The translations under genes and the position numbers were made by a program. Shown one piece after another: positions 1 through 9,084 of a stretch of DNA of 64,000 bases. Under the pieces are notes generated by a model, which was not told the DNA's origin, searched no databases, and saw only the letters and a program-made list of their open reading frames with translations. Source of the stretch: an uncultured Craurococcus sp. (GTDB taxonomy: Bacteria; Pseudomonadota; Alphaproteobacteria; Acetobacterales; Acetobacteraceae); assembly GCA_902805545.1 (NCBI GenBank), contig CADCTD010000002.1:1-64000 (forward strand), written 5' to 3'. Each line of letters starts with the position of its first letter. The first letter of the stretch is position 1.

Positions 1-183
1 GGGCTGCAATTCGCGCCGCCCTCGGCCGAGGCGCTGACGGGAGCGCTGCGTCGGGCCTCGGCGCTCTGGCGCGACGGGGGGGCCTGGGCGGCGATGCAGC
101 GGAATGCGCTGGCGGCGGATGTCTCCTGGGCGCGGTCGGCGAGGCGGTATGCGGCGCTGTTCCGGGAGCTGGCGCATGGCTGA
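1..183 (+). CDS. glgA: Glycogen synthase, C-terminal end (partial)
   Basis: Only the last 60 codons are in the window; the 5' end lies upstream. The tail contains PPSAEALTGALRRA, an ALWRD segment, MQRNAL and DVSWARSARRYAALF, which is the typical C-terminus of bacterial ADP-glucose glycogen synthases (GT5 family). The family adds glucose from ADP-glucose to the growing glucan. The stop TGA (181-183) overlaps the start of glgX by 8 bases, so the two are probably translationally coupled parts of a glycogen operon. Confidence 0.85.
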   Translation, partial: GLQFAPPSAEALTGALRRASALWRDGGAWAAMQRNALAADVSWARSARRYAALFRELAHG

Positions 184-2128
184 GCCGCAGCCGGGGGTCG
201 TCCTCGAGGGCGATGGCGTCCGCGCCGGCGTGGTCGCGCCGGATGCGACGGCGGTTGATCTCTGCCTCTTCGAGGGCGAGCGGGAGGTGGCGCGGCACCG
301 GCTGACCGAGCGCGTCGGCGCCTTGTGGCATGGGCATGTGCCGCGTGTCGGGGCGGGGGCGCGCTACGGCTTCCGCGCCGAGGGGCCCTGGGCGCCGGAG
401 GAGGGGCATCGGTTCAACCCGGCCAAGCTGCTGGTCGATCCCTGGGCGGTGGCGCTGGACCGGGGCTTCCGCCTGCACCCGGCGCTGTTCGACACGGGCG
501 AGCGGCCGGACGGGACGGACAGCGCGCTCTTCCTGCCGAAGGGAATCGTCGCCGGGCCGGGGGCGCCGCCCGTGCCGCTGCCGCCGCTGCCAGCGGGGCC
601 GCGGGTAATCTACGAGGCGCATGTGCGCGGCTTCACCATGCGGCACCCGGCGATCCCGGAGGCCATCCGCGGGACCTTCGCCGCGCTCGGCCATCCGGCG
701 GCGATCGCGCATCTGCAGCGGCTCGGCGTGACGCATCTGGAGCTGCTGCCGGTGGCGGCGGGGATCGACGAGCGGCACCTGGCGCCGCTCGGCCTGACCA
801 ACTACTGGAACTACAACCCGGTCGCCTTCCTCGTGCCCTGCCCGCGCCTCGCGCCGGGCGGGATGGCGGAGGTGCGGGCGGCGGTCGCGGCGCTCAGGGC
901 GGCCGGGATCGGCACCATCCTCGACGTGGTCTTCAACCATAGCGGCGAGGGGGATGCGGAAGGGCCGACGCTCTCGCTGCGCGGGCTCGGCGACCGGGCC
1001 TTCTACCGGAGGCGCGGCGCGGACTATGCCAACGACGCGGGGACGGGGAACACCCTCGCCCTCGACCGGCCCTGGCCGCTGCGGCTGGTGATGGACGCGC
1101 TGCGGCACTGGGCGGTGCAGTCGGGCATCGCCGGCTTCCGGCTGGACCTGGCGGCGACGCTCGGGCGGCGCGAGCAGGGCTTCGACCCGGAGGCGCCGCT
1201 GCTCTCCGCCATGCGGCAGGACCCGGTGCTGCGCGAGCTGCTGATCATCGCCGAGCCCTGGGACATCGGCACCTATGAGCTTGGGCGCTTCCCGGCCGGC
1301 TGGGGGGAGTGGAACGACCGCTTCCGCGACACCGCGCGGCGCTTCTGGCGCGGGGATGGCGGCCTGCTGGGCGAGCTGGCGACGCGCTTCGCCGGCTCGG
1401 CCGATGTGTTCGGGGCGTACCGGCCGGCGGTGGACAGCGTCAACTTCATCACCGCGCATGACGGCTTCACCATGGCCGACCTCACCGCCTTCACCGAACG
1501 GCGCAACTGGGCCAATGGCGAGGAGAACCGGGACGGGACGGGGGAGAATTTCTCCTGGAACCATGGCGTCGAGGGGCCGACCGAGGATGCCGGCGTGCTC
1601 GCCCGGCGGGCCGGCGACGTGCGGGCGCTGCTCGCCCTGCTGCTGACCGCGCGGGGGACGCCGATGCTCTCGATGGGCGACGAGGCGGGGCGCAGCCAGG
1701 GCGGCAACAACAACGCCTATGCGCAGGACAACCCGATTTCCTGGTTCGACTGGGAGGATATGGATGAGTGGCTGGTCGAGTTCACCGCGGCGCTGGTGCG
1801 GGCCCGGCTCGCCCATCCGGCGCTGCATGGCGGGCGGAGGCTGACCGGCGCCGCCATCGATGCAAGCGGCATCCCCGATGTGGAATGGCGGCGGCCGGAG
1901 GGCGGCGAACTCGACTGGAATGATGGCCGCAGCCTGCTCGTTCTGCTCCATGCCGAGGGGGACCGGGTGGCGGTGGCGCTGAATGGCGAGGAGGGGCCGG
2001 TGCCGCTCGCCCTGCCTGCGCCGCGGCCGGGCTTCGCCTGGCAGGTCCTGGCCGACAGCGCGGGGGCGGCGGGCGACCTCGCGCCGCGCAGCCTCAGGCT
2101 GCTGGCGGAGCGGGCTGATCCAGCGTGA
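176..2128 (+). CDS. glgX: Glycogen debranching enzyme GlgX (isoamylase type)
   Basis: A 650-residue GH13 isoamylase-type protein that hydrolyses alpha-1,6 branches of limit dextrins in the cytoplasm during glycogen breakdown. An N-terminal CBM48-like segment comes first, then the catalytic barrel with [10 protein letters not shown] (region I), [12 protein letters not shown] (nucleophile Asp region), IAEPWDIG (acid/base Glu) and [13 protein letters not shown] (His-Asp region IV), and [17 protein letters not shown] near the substrate cleft. I chose ATG 176 because homologues begin just before the CBM48 segment and because it overlaps the glgA stop. An upstream in-frame ATG at 104 would add 24 low-quality residues encoded inside glgA. 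The 3' end overlaps the convergent acetyltransferase by 35 bases. Confidence 0.93.
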   Translation: MAEPQPGVVLEGDGVRAGVVAPDATAVDLCLFEGEREVARHRLTERVGALWHGHVPRVGAGARYGFRAEGPWAPEEGHRFNPAKLLVDPWAVALDRGFRLHPALFDTGERPDGTDSALFLPKGIVAGPGAPPVPLPPLPAGPRVIYEAHVRGFTMRHPAIPEAIRGTFAALGHPAAIAHLQRLGVTHLELLPVAAGIDERHLAPLGLTNYWNYNPVAFLVPCPRLAPGGMAEVRAAVAALRAAGIGTILDVVFNHSGEGDAEGPTLSLRGLGDRAFYRRRGADYANDAGTGNTLALDRPWPLRLVMDALRHWAVQSGIAGFRLDLAATLGRREQGFDPEAPLLSAMRQDPVLRELLIIAEPWDIGTYELGRFPAGWGEWNDRFRDTARRFWRGDGGLLGELATRFAGSADVFGAYRPAVDSVNFITAHDGFTMADLTAFTERRNWANGEENRDGTGENFSWNHGVEGPTEDAGVLARRAGDVRALLALLLTARGTPMLSMGDEAGRSQGGNNNAYAQDNPISWFDWEDMDEWLVEFTAALVRARLAHPALHGGRRLTGAAIDASGIPDVEWRRPEGGELDWNDGRSLLVLLHAEGDRVAVALNGEEGPVPLALPAPRPGFAWQVLADSAGAAGDLAPRSLRLLAERADPA

Positions 2129-2552
2129 TGTCGTAGCGGATGAAGCCCCGGTTCACCGCCACCTGGTCGTAGAGGCGGCGGGCCTGCGCGTTGGATTCAT
2201 GCGTCTGCCAGTAGAGCCGCGGGCAGCCGCGCGCCCGGGCCCAATCCGCCACGGCCAGGATCAGCGCCCGCGCGACGCCCTTGCCGCGCGCCTCCTCCGC
2301 GGTGAAGAGATCCTGGAGATAGCAGACATCCTCGGAGGAGGTGTTGGCATGCACCAGGAAATGGGTGATGCCGACCAGCCGGCCCTCCAGCCTCGCCCCC
2401 AGCGCATGCATGCGGGTATCAGCCTCGAACTCGGCCCAGGCGCGGTCGTACATCGCCTGGGGCAGCGCCCGCTCGTAGAAGCGGATATAGGCGCGGAACA
2501 GCGCCTCCCATGTCGGCCGGTCCTCGGGCAGCAGGCGGCCGATGGCGATCAC
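2094..2552 (-). CDS. GNAT family N-acetyltransferase
   Basis: A 152-residue protein with the GNAT fold. Motif A (acetyl-CoA pyrophosphate loop) is visible as [11 protein letters not shown] around residues 87-97, preceded by a DLFTAEEA strand and followed by [18 protein letters not shown], where the motif B asparagine and tyrosine sit. The substrate is not predictable. It starts with GTG at 2552, which forms a GTGA overlap with the stop of livM, so it is the last gene of the liv operon in translational order. It converges on and overlaps the 3' end of glgX. Confidence 0.85.
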   Translation of the reverse strand: MIAIGRLLPEDRPTWEALFRAYIRFYERALPQAMYDRAWAEFEADTRMHALGARLEGRLVGITHFLVHANTSSEDVCYLQDLFTAEEARGKGVARALILAVADWARARGCPRLYWQTHESNAQARRLYDQVAVNRGFIRYDITLDQPAPPAA

Positions 2553-3526
2553 TTGGCGGCCGCCGGCAGGCCGAGCGGCGCGGTCGCGCTGCGCCGCTTG
2601 CGCTCGACGATGCCGACGATGCCGCGCGGCAGGTAGATCATGAAGAGCACGAGCAGGATGCCGTAGATGAAGGGCGCACCGCCGGTGAACTCCGTGCCGA
2701 AGGCGATGCGCAGCACCTCCTCGAGGCCGATGGTGATGATGGCGCCGACGGTCGGGCCGAGCGGCGCATACATCCCGCCCGCGATGGCGCCGAAGACGAT
2801 CTGCAGCGAGATGCCGAGGCCCGCCAGCGATTCCGGGTTCAGGTACATCCGGTACTGCGCCATCAGCGTACCGGCCAGTGCCGCGAGCGCGGTAGAGATG
2901 AGGGTGACGCGCAGCTTCTCCCGCGTGACGCGGATGCCGATGGAGGCGGCGGCCTCCTCATCCTCCGAGATGGCGGCAAGCGCCTTCGAGGCCATGGAAC
3001 GGTCGAGCAGCCACCAGGCGAGCAGCCCGGCGCCCCAGGCGAGCAGCGCCAGCCACCAGAAACCGGCCTTGTCGAACTGCATCGCCAGCAGCCCCTGCTC
3101 AGGCGGCACGCGGTCCGGCGTCATGCCGAGCGAGCCGCCCGTGTACTCGCGGAGCGCGGTGATGAGGATGCGGACGATCTCGCCGGCGGCGAGCGTCACC
3201 AGGGCGAAGTAGTGGCCGACGACCTTCAGCCGGAAGCAGGGATAGCCGAGCATGACGCCGACCAGCGCGGCGAGCGCCACCGCGACGGGAATGCCGACCC
3301 AGGGCGTGAGGCCGGCCATGTTCCAAAGGAGGGCCATGGCGTAGGCGCCGATGCCGAGGAAGGCGCCATGGCCGAAGGAGACGAGGCCATAGCGCCCCAT
3401 CATCGCCCAGCCCGTGCCGGCGACGGCGGTCAGCAGCACCGTCACGCCGAGATGGAGGAAGTAGTCCGGCGGCGCGAGGAGCGGGACGCAGGCCAGCGCC
3501 AGCATCAGGGGGATGAGGTATCTCAT
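2549..3526 (-). CDS. livM: Branched-chain amino acid ABC transporter permease LivM
   Basis: A 325-residue polytopic inner-membrane protein of the LivM type. It starts [17 protein letters not shown] and has many hydrophobic segments with [19 protein letters not shown], the conserved LivM/LivH segment near the first third, and a C-terminal LPRGIVG motif. With LivH it forms the membrane channel of a HAAT-family importer for leucine/isoleucine/valine, or for other amides and amino acids in environmental alphaproteobacteria. The start ATG (3526) overlaps the livH stop as ATGA. Confidence 0.92.
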   Translation of the reverse strand: MRYLIPLMLALACVPLLAPPDYFLHLGVTVLLTAVAGTGWAMMGRYGLVSFGHGAFLGIGAYAMALLWNMAGLTPWVGIPVAVALAALVGVMLGYPCFRLKVVGHYFALVTLAAGEIVRILITALREYTGGSLGMTPDRVPPEQGLLAMQFDKAGFWWLALLAWGAGLLAWWLLDRSMASKALAAISEDEEAAASIGIRVTREKLRVTLISTALAALAGTLMAQYRMYLNPESLAGLGISLQIVFGAIAGGMYAPLGPTVGAIITIGLEEVLRIAFGTEFTGGAPFIYGILLVLFMIYLPRGIVGIVERKRRSATAPLGLPAAAK

Positions 3527-4377
3527 CGTGCGAAGAGCCCCCGCGGCCGGGCGAAGATGGTGACGATGAAGAAGCCGAAGGCGACGACATAGGAGAACTC
3601 CGTCGAGCCCCAGAAGCCGCCGACCGAGACGATGATCCCCATGAGGAAGGCCGCCAGGAACCCGCCGAGCATGTTCCCCAGGCCCCCCATGACGCAGATC
3701 ATGAAGGTGATCGGCCCGAAGGAGAGGCCGACGAAGGGGTGCACGTCGAGCTGGACGACCAGCAGGCAGGCGGCGAGGCCGGCCAGCGCCCCGCCCACTG
3801 CCGAGGCGATGAGGTAGATGCGCTGCGGGTCGACGCCCATCAGCGGCATCACCTCCCGATCGCGGGCGATGGCGCGGATGGCGGTGCCGACATAGGTGAA
3901 TTTCAGGAAGGCCCAGAGCAGGGCCGCGCCCAGCAGCGCGGCGCAGAAGGCCGCGAGCTTGGTGCCGCTCACGAAGATCTCGCCGACCTCCATCGGGGGC
4001 ATGTCGACACCGAGGCTGCGGAAATCGGTGCGGAAGATGAGCGTCATCGCACCCTGCAACAAGAAGAGCACGCCGCCCGTCGCCAGCACCTGGTTGATCG
4101 GCGGCGACGCGAGCAGCGGCCGCACCACCAGCAGGTGCAGCAGCAGGCCGAGCAGCGAGACCACCGGCAGGCAGGCGGCGAAGGCCATCCAGAGCGGCCA
4201 TCCCGCCTGGGTGTAGAGGAACCAGACGGCATACATGCCGACCATCACCAGCTCCGCATAGCAGAGCCAGACCACGTCGACGACGCCGAAGACGAGGTTG
4301 AGGCCGAGCGCCGGCAGGGCGAAGACGCCGCCGAGCAGGATGCCGTTGACGAGCGCCTCGAGCAGGAAGGAGTCCAT
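3523..4377 (-). CDS. livH: Branched-chain amino acid ABC transporter permease LivH
   Basis: A 284-residue polytopic membrane protein. N-terminal NGILLGGVFALPALGLNLVFG and ALAGLAACLLVV are typical of LivH permeases, and a C-terminal GSTEFSYVVAFGFFIVTIF segment ends at a RPRGLF motif. It pairs with LivM. It lies 64 bases downstream of livF, the only real gap in the operon, which contains no obvious terminator. Confidence 0.92.
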   Translation of the reverse strand: MDSFLLEALVNGILLGGVFALPALGLNLVFGVVDVVWLCYAELVMVGMYAVWFLYTQAGWPLWMAFAACLPVVSLLGLLLHLLVVRPLLASPPINQVLATGGVLFLLQGAMTLIFRTDFRSLGVDMPPMEVGEIFVSGTKLAAFCAALLGAALLWAFLKFTYVGTAIRAIARDREVMPLMGVDPQRIYLIASAVGGALAGLAACLLVVQLDVHPFVGLSFGPITFMICVMGGLGNMLGGFLAAFLMGIIVSVGGFWGSTEFSYVVAFGFFIVTIFARPRGLFAR

Positions 4378-4441
4378 GGGTCCTCCGTGAAAGAACCGGC
4401 CGATTCACGCCGTCGGGTTGCGCCCTCCGGCGATCGGACGG

Positions 4442-5158
4442 TCAGTGCCCTCCAAGATAGCTGCGGCGGATGGCCGGGTCGGCGACGAGATCGGCCGAGC
4501 GGCCCTCGGCGGCGACGCGGCCGGTCTCCAGCACATAGGCGCGGTCGACGACGCGCAGCACCTGCGCCACGTTCTGCTCGACGATCAGCACCGTCAGCCC
4601 CTCCTCGCGGATCCTCCGCACCAGGTCGAAGACCTGCTTCACGACGATCGGGGCGAGGCCGGCCGAGGGCTCGTCGAGCAGCAGGATGCGCGGGGCGCAC
4701 ATCAGCGCGCGGCCGATGGCGCACATCTGCTGCTCGCCGCCCGAGAGGGTGCCGGCGAGCTGGTGGCGGCGCTGCTTCATGCGGGGGAAGAGGTCGTAGA
4801 CCCGGTCGCGCCGCTCGGCGAAATGCGCGCGGGCGGCAGGGGAGAAGGCGCCGACCTTCAGGTTCTCCTCGACCGTGAGGTGCGGGAAGAGGCGGCGGTT
4901 CTCCGGCACATGGGCGATGCCGAGCGAGGGCAGGAGATGGGCGGGCGTCGCCGCCAGGTCCGTCCCGTCGAAGCGGAGGCTGCCGGCGGTCGGGCGGATC
5001 AGGCCGGAGATGACGCGGAGCAGGGTGGTCTTGCCGGCGCCGTTCGGCCCGACGACGCCCACGGCCTCGCCCGGCTCGACGCGGAGGCCGATGCCGAAGA
5101 GCGCCTGGAAGTCGCCATAGCCGGCATGGACGCCGGAGAGCTCCAGGGTCGCGCTCAT
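4442..5158 (-). CDS. livF: Branched-chain amino acid ABC transporter ATP-binding protein LivF
   Basis: A 238-residue ATPase. Walker A is GPNGAGKTTLLR, the signature is LSGGEQQM, Walker B is ILLLDEPSAGLAP, and the switch region reads VEQN, as usual for LivF rather than the classical His loop. It energises import through LivHM. Its ATG overlaps the livG stop by 4 bases (ATGA). Confidence 0.94.
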   Translation of the reverse strand: MSATLELSGVHAGYGDFQALFGIGLRVEPGEAVGVVGPNGAGKTTLLRVISGLIRPTAGSLRFDGTDLAATPAHLLPSLGIAHVPENRRLFPHLTVEENLKVGAFSPAARAHFAERRDRVYDLFPRMKQRRHQLAGTLSGGEQQMCAIGRALMCAPRILLLDEPSAGLAPIVVKQVFDLVRRIREEGLTVLIVEQNVAQVLRVVDRAYVLETGRVAAEGRSADLVADPAIRRSYLGGH

Positions 5159-5904
5159 GCGGCGCGGCTCTCGGGCGGGCCGAGATAGACCTCGGCGACG
5201 CGCTCGTCGGCCTGCGCCGCCTCGGGCGTGCCCTGGAAGATGACGGCGCCATGGTCCAGCACCACGACGCGGTCCACGACGGAGAGCAGCACGCCCATGA
5301 TGTGCTCGACCCAGACGATGGTGATGCCCCGCTCGTCGCGGATGCGCTTCAGCATGGCGGCGGCCTGATGCATCTCGCCGGTATCGAGGCCGCCGAGGCT
5401 CTCATCGGCGAGCAGCAGGCGCGGCTGGGTGGCGAGCGCCCGGGCCAGCTCCAGCTTCTTCAGCCCGGCGGCGCCGAGGCCGTGCGCCGTCGCCTGCGGA
5501 TCGTCGGGGAGCTGGGCGAGGCGGAGGGCGTCTCGGGCTCGAGTCTCGGCCTCCTCGCGGGTGATGCGGCCGCCGGCGCCGTAATGCGCGGCGAGGCTCG
5601 CATTCTCCAGCAGCGAGAGCCCGCGGAAGGGGCGAGGGATCTGGAAGGTGCGGCCGATGCCGCGCCGGCAGGTCTCGTCCGCCGTCAGCCCGCCGATCTC
5701 CTCGCCGGCGAGCTTCACCGAGCCCGCCGTAGGGCGCAGCATGCCGGCGATGCAGTTGAAGGTGGTGCTCTTGCCGGAGCCGTTGGGGCCGAGCAGGCCG
5801 AGGATCTCGCCCGTGCCGACCGCGAAGGAGACGGCGTCGACGGCGGTGAAGCCGCCGAAGCGCTTGGTCAGCCCGGCGACCTCCAGCAGCGGCGCCGCGC
5901 TCAT
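5155..5904 (-). CDS. livG: Branched-chain amino acid ABC transporter ATP-binding protein LivG
   Basis: A 249-residue ATPase with Walker A GPNGSGKSTTFN, Q-loop GRTFQIPRPF and Walker B LLLADESLGGLD, followed by IVWVEHIMG with the switch His. The ABC signature is unusual: LGAAGLKKLELARAL replaces LSxGQ. LivG proteins often have a divergent LTxAGRKRLE-like signature, so I do not treat this as loss of function. It is the second ATPase of the Liv importer. The start overlaps the stop of the binding-protein gene as ATGA. Confidence 0.92.
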   Translation of the reverse strand: MSAAPLLEVAGLTKRFGGFTAVDAVSFAVGTGEILGLLGPNGSGKSTTFNCIAGMLRPTAGSVKLAGEEIGGLTADETCRRGIGRTFQIPRPFRGLSLLENASLAAHYGAGGRITREEAETRARDALRLAQLPDDPQATAHGLGAAGLKKLELARALATQPRLLLADESLGGLDTGEMHQAAAMLKRIRDERGITIVWVEHIMGVLLSVVDRVVVLDHGAVIFQGTPEAAQADERVAEVYLGPPESRAA

Positions 5905-7220
5905 CGCGCGGCGTAGGCGTTGCTGGCCGGCAGCGGCATCACGATCGGCTGGCCGAGCGAGGCCGGCCAGACCACCTTCGACTTGCCGTTCTCGAACTGC
6001 ATGACGACGGCGAGGCTGCGCTGGTTCTGGCCTGCCATCGGGTCGCCGGGCGGGGCGAATTTCACGCCATAGCCCTGGATGGTGCCGCCCTCCGGCACGT
6101 CCACCGCCAGCGCCGCCTCGCGCAGCGCATCGGCCGACATGCCGCCGCTCTTGCGGACGGCAGGCTTGAGTACATGCTCGAGGAAGATCCAGGTGTTGTT
6201 GAAGCCCATGGAGGCATGGGTCGGCGGGTCGCTCAGCTTATGCTTCGCCTGGAAGCGGTCCATGAAGGTCTTCGCCAGGTCGCCGATGCCGGGCTGCAGC
6301 TTGCCCCAGTCGAGCATCTGCGTGGCCGCCGGGTCCACGTTGCACATGTGGTTGACGTCCCCGCCGAAGGTTTCCGTCAGCCGGTCGATCTGCGACCAGC
6401 CGGCGCCATGGCCGATCAGCATCTTGAAGCGGAGGCCGCCCGATTTCGCCTGGCGGAGGAAGAGGGTGATGTCCGGGTTGTAGCCGACCTGGAGGACGAT
6501 GTCGGGCCGCTCGCGCCGCAGCTTCGTGACCAGCGTCGACAGGTCGGGCGCCGTCGACGAATAGGCTTCCTTGAGGACGATCGGCATGTTGCGGCTCTTG
6601 GCGTTCGCCTCGATCGCCGAGGCGACGCCGGTGCCGTAGGGCCCGTCCTCGTAGATGACGCCGAGCTTCACCTTGTCCGGCGCCAGGCCAAGCTTGGCCT
6701 GGGCGTTCTCGGCGATGGCGGAGATCGAGCCCTCGCCATACTGGTCGGAATGCACGGTGGGGCGGAAGACGTAGCGGAAATTCTTGTCCTTCAGCACCGC
6801 GGTCGCGATGGCCGAGGTGATCCACATCATCTTCCTCGACTGCTCGAAGCGGCCGGAGAGCGGCACGGCATGGGCGGAGGAGTAGATGCCGGTCACCACT
6901 TCCAGCCGTTCCTGGCCGAGCAGGCGCTCCATCTCGTTGATGGCGACATCGGCCTTGCTCTGGCTGTCGGCGGTGACGGCCTGGACGGGGCGGCCATCGA
7001 CGCCGCCGCGCTCGTTGAACAGCTCGATCGCCACCTCGGCGCCCCAGAAGAGCGGCAGGCTGCCAGCGCCTGCGAAGGGGCCGGAGAGGTCGGTCATCAC
7101 CCCGACGCGGAGCGGGTCGCCGCCGCGGGCCGGCCCTTGGGCACGTGCCACCGTCGCGGGGATGGTAAGGGCGGCGCCAGCCCCCAAGAGGCTGCGCCGG
7201 GTGGTCCGGAATGCCGTCAT
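5901..7220 (-). CDS. Liv-type ABC transporter substrate-binding protein
   Basis: A 439-residue periplasmic binding protein of the Leu/Ile/Val (peripla_BP_6) family. The N-terminus MTAFRTTRRSLLGAG followed by a hydrophobic stretch and ATVARAQG looks like a twin-arginine signal with cleavage after ARA. The mature part begins DPLRVGVMTDLSGPFAG, the family's first strand, and includes ITSAIATAVLKDKN and GVIYEDGPYGTG. It is the first gene of the five-gene operon (binding protein-livG-livF-livH-livM). The substrate could be a branched-chain amino acid, urea, an amide or an aromatic acid. Confidence 0.9.
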   Translation of the reverse strand: MTAFRTTRRSLLGAGAALTIPATVARAQGPARGGDPLRVGVMTDLSGPFAGAGSLPLFWGAEVAIELFNERGGVDGRPVQAVTADSQSKADVAINEMERLLGQERLEVVTGIYSSAHAVPLSGRFEQSRKMMWITSAIATAVLKDKNFRYVFRPTVHSDQYGEGSISAIAENAQAKLGLAPDKVKLGVIYEDGPYGTGVASAIEANAKSRNMPIVLKEAYSSTAPDLSTLVTKLRRERPDIVLQVGYNPDITLFLRQAKSGGLRFKMLIGHGAGWSQIDRLTETFGGDVNHMCNVDPAATQMLDWGKLQPGIGDLAKTFMDRFQAKHKLSDPPTHASMGFNNTWIFLEHVLKPAVRKSGGMSADALREAALAVDVPEGGTIQGYGVKFAPPGDPMAGQNQRSLAVVMQFENGKSKVVWPASLGQPIVMPLPASNAYAAR

Positions 7221-7309
7221 CTGGCGTCTCTCCCTGATGCCGCTGCCCTCTGCCGGAACGCGTGCAGGATGAGCGAAGCCGTCCTGCGCGACGGCGTCAA
7301 GCAGCAGCG

Positions 7310-8275
7310 CTATTCGGCCGGGATGCGGGCCTCGCGGATGATGTCGCGCCAGAGCGGTACCTCGCGGGCGATGCGCGCGGCAAGCGCCGCCGGCCCGCGC
7401 GCCTCGATGCCGAAGCCGGCGGCGCGGAGCCTGGCGCGGGTCGCCGGCTCGGCGAGGGCGGCGATGCTGTCGCGCGCCAGGCGGTCGATGATGGCGGGCG
7501 GGGTGCCGGCGGGGGCGAGGAGCGCCTGGAAGGTCTCGGAGACGAAGCCGGCATAGCCGAGCTCCTGCATCGTCGGCACGTCCGGCAGGTCCGGCCAGCG
7601 CCCGGCGCTGGTGATGGCGAGCGCGCGGACCGCGCCGGAGAGGATATGCGGCTGGGCCGGCGGCAGCGCCGCGACGCCGACCGGCGTGATGCCGCCGAGC
7701 ACCGACTGCACCGCAAGCGCCGCGCTGTTGTGGGTGATCTGCACGAATTCGATCCCGGCGCGCATCCGCAGCAGCTCCGCCGTCAGGTGCGGCGTCGAGC
7801 CGGTGCCGGGATTGGCGATGTCGAGCCCGCCCGGCCGTGCCTTCGCGGCGGTGACCAGCCCGGCGAGCGAGGCGATGCCGGACCGGGCACCGGCGATGAT
7901 GACATTGGGCGAGGCGCCGAGCTCGGTCACCGGGGCGAAGTCCCGCACCGGGTCGTAGCCCGGGTTGCGGAAGAGGCTCGGGTTGACGACGAAGCCGGTG
8001 GAGACGACCAGCAGCGTCGTGCCATCCGGCGCGCTGCGGGCGACATGGGCGGCGCCGATATTGCCGCCGCCCCCGCCGCGATTCTCGACGACCACGGGCT
8101 GGCCGAGCGTGCCGGTCAGCCCGGCGGAGAGCACGCGCGCCATGACGTCGGTCGGCCCGCCGGGGGCGAAGGGGACGACGATGCGGATGGGGCGGTCCGG
8201 GTAGCGGTCACCCTGGGCCGGGGCCGCAAGGGGCGCGGCGGCGAGCCCAAGGACCAGGCGGCGCGTGGCCCGCAT
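7310..8275 (-). CDS. Bug/TctC-family tripartite tricarboxylate transporter binding protein
   Basis: A 321-residue protein of the Bug (TctC) family. A signal sequence MRATRRLVLGLAAAPLAAPAQG precedes DRPIRIVVPFAPGGPTDVMAR, the hallmark first strand and carboxylate-binding loop. Later segments ENRGGGGGNIGAAHVA, NPGTGSTPHL and PDVPTMQELG are also family-typical. I chose ATG 8275 rather than upstream in-frame starts because the signal peptide begins there. No TctA/TctB membrane genes are nearby, so it is an orphan binding protein; these are often numerous in such genomes and act in carboxylate uptake or sensing. Confidence 0.9.
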   Translation of the reverse strand: MRATRRLVLGLAAAPLAAPAQGDRYPDRPIRIVVPFAPGGPTDVMARVLSAGLTGTLGQPVVVENRGGGGGNIGAAHVARSAPDGTTLLVVSTGFVVNPSLFRNPGYDPVRDFAPVTELGASPNVIIAGARSGIASLAGLVTAAKARPGGLDIANPGTGSTPHLTAELLRMRAGIEFVQITHNSAALAVQSVLGGITPVGVAALPPAQPHILSGAVRALAITSAGRWPDLPDVPTMQELGYAGFVSETFQALLAPAGTPPAIIDRLARDSIAALAEPATRARLRAAGFGIEARGPAALAARIAREVPLWRDIIREARIPAE

Positions 8276-8368
8276 GGCGGCGGTTCCTTCCCATGCGGCC
8301 GGTCCGGGCCGGCCGTCGGCGGAAGCTTGCGGAGCGGCGAGGGATGCCGTCAAGCGGCCGCGGCGGGG

Positions 8369-8473
8369 CTATTTCCGGTTCCGCGCCGCCATGGTGACCA
8401 CCATCACCACGACGAGGATGACCACGCCCGTCCGGTGCTGGCTGATCCATTCGAGAGCCTGTTCGATCGGCAT
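8369..8473 (-). CDS. Small single-span membrane peptide (hypothetical)
   Basis: A 34-codon frame encoding a short polar N-terminus (MPIEQALEWISQHRTG), a run VVILVVVMVVTMAA that can span a membrane, and a basic tail RNRK, giving an N-out/C-in candidate. A purine-rich GGGGGA lies about 6 bases before the ATG on the minus strand. It sits about 90 bases upstream of the Bug-family gene in the same direction. I do not recognise a family; it could be spurious. Confidence 0.4.
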   Translation of the reverse strand: MPIEQALEWISQHRTGVVILVVVMVVTMAARNRK

Positions 8474-8810
8474 GCCTGTCCCCCAGGTGCCGAGACTGGC
8501 CTGCGTAGCGCCGGCCGCCAAGGGCAGGCAAGACCGGCTGGCCGGGCAGGGAAGACGATCATGGGACAGGTTGCCGGCGTCATGGCATGCAACCTATGGA
8601 TGGCAGGTTGGCCGGTCTCAGGCCGCCGCGAGTGATTTGACATGATCGCGAGACGGCGGGAGCGCCTGTGAAGCCTTTGAAAACACGGCGTCGTTGCCGG
8701 CCGCAGGCGCCAGCGTGTCAAAAAGGAAACGCCTCGGCACGGAGGTAAAGCAGCCGGTGTTACCAAATGTGCAAGGTATGTATGCTGGGGGTTCGGATCA
8801 GGAGCACCGA
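8474..8810. other. Intergenic region between divergent genes
   Basis: 337 bases between the small membrane peptide (minus) and xseB (plus). TTGACA occurs at 8637-8642 but no convincing -10 box follows at the right distance. CAACCT and AGGTTG (about 8590-8610) can form a 6-bp stem with a 9-base loop. A good Shine-Dalgarno GGAG at 8801-8804 belongs to xseB. I see no gene or known RNA here. Confidence 0.5.
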
Positions 8811-9083
8811 ATGGGAGAGGCGCAAGGCCAGACGGCCCCTGCGCGGCGGCCATCCCCGCCGGAGGACCTTGCCGCGCTGTCCTTCGAGGACGCGCTGGCG
8901 GAGCTGGAAGAGATTGTGAAGTCGCTGGAAGGCGGGCGGAGCACGCTCGCCCAGGCCATCGCCGATTACGAGCGCGGCGCCGCGCTCCGCCGGCATTGCG
9001 AGCAGAAGCTGGCGGAGGCGGAGGCGAAGGTGCAGGCCATCGTCGACGCCCCGGGTGGCCCTACCCTCCGCGATGTGGAATGA
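8811..9083 (+). CDS. xseB: Exodeoxyribonuclease VII small subunit
   Basis: A 90-residue protein with SFEDALAELEEIVKSLEGG followed by LAQAIADYERGAALRRHC and KLAEAEAKVQAI, the diagnostic helices of XseB. It binds XseA, encoded elsewhere, to form exonuclease VII, which degrades single-stranded DNA in the cytoplasm. ATG 8811 has GGAG 6 bases upstream; longer in-frame starts lack family support. The xseB-ispA-dxs order is a conserved arrangement, and the gap to ispA is one base. Confidence 0.95.
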   Translation: MGEAQGQTAPARRPSPPEDLAALSFEDALAELEEIVKSLEGGRSTLAQAIADYERGAALRRHCEQKLAEAEAKVQAIVDAPGGPTLRDVE

Positions 9084-9084
9084 G

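Noticed and set aside
5155..5904. LivG as an inactive ATPase because of its divergent ABC signature
   Set aside because: LivG proteins commonly carry a divergent signature, and Walker A, Walker B and the switch His are intact.
8561..8635. 24-codon frame with ATG at 8561
   Set aside because: No ribosome site, no recognisable sequence; low-quality short frame in an intergenic region.
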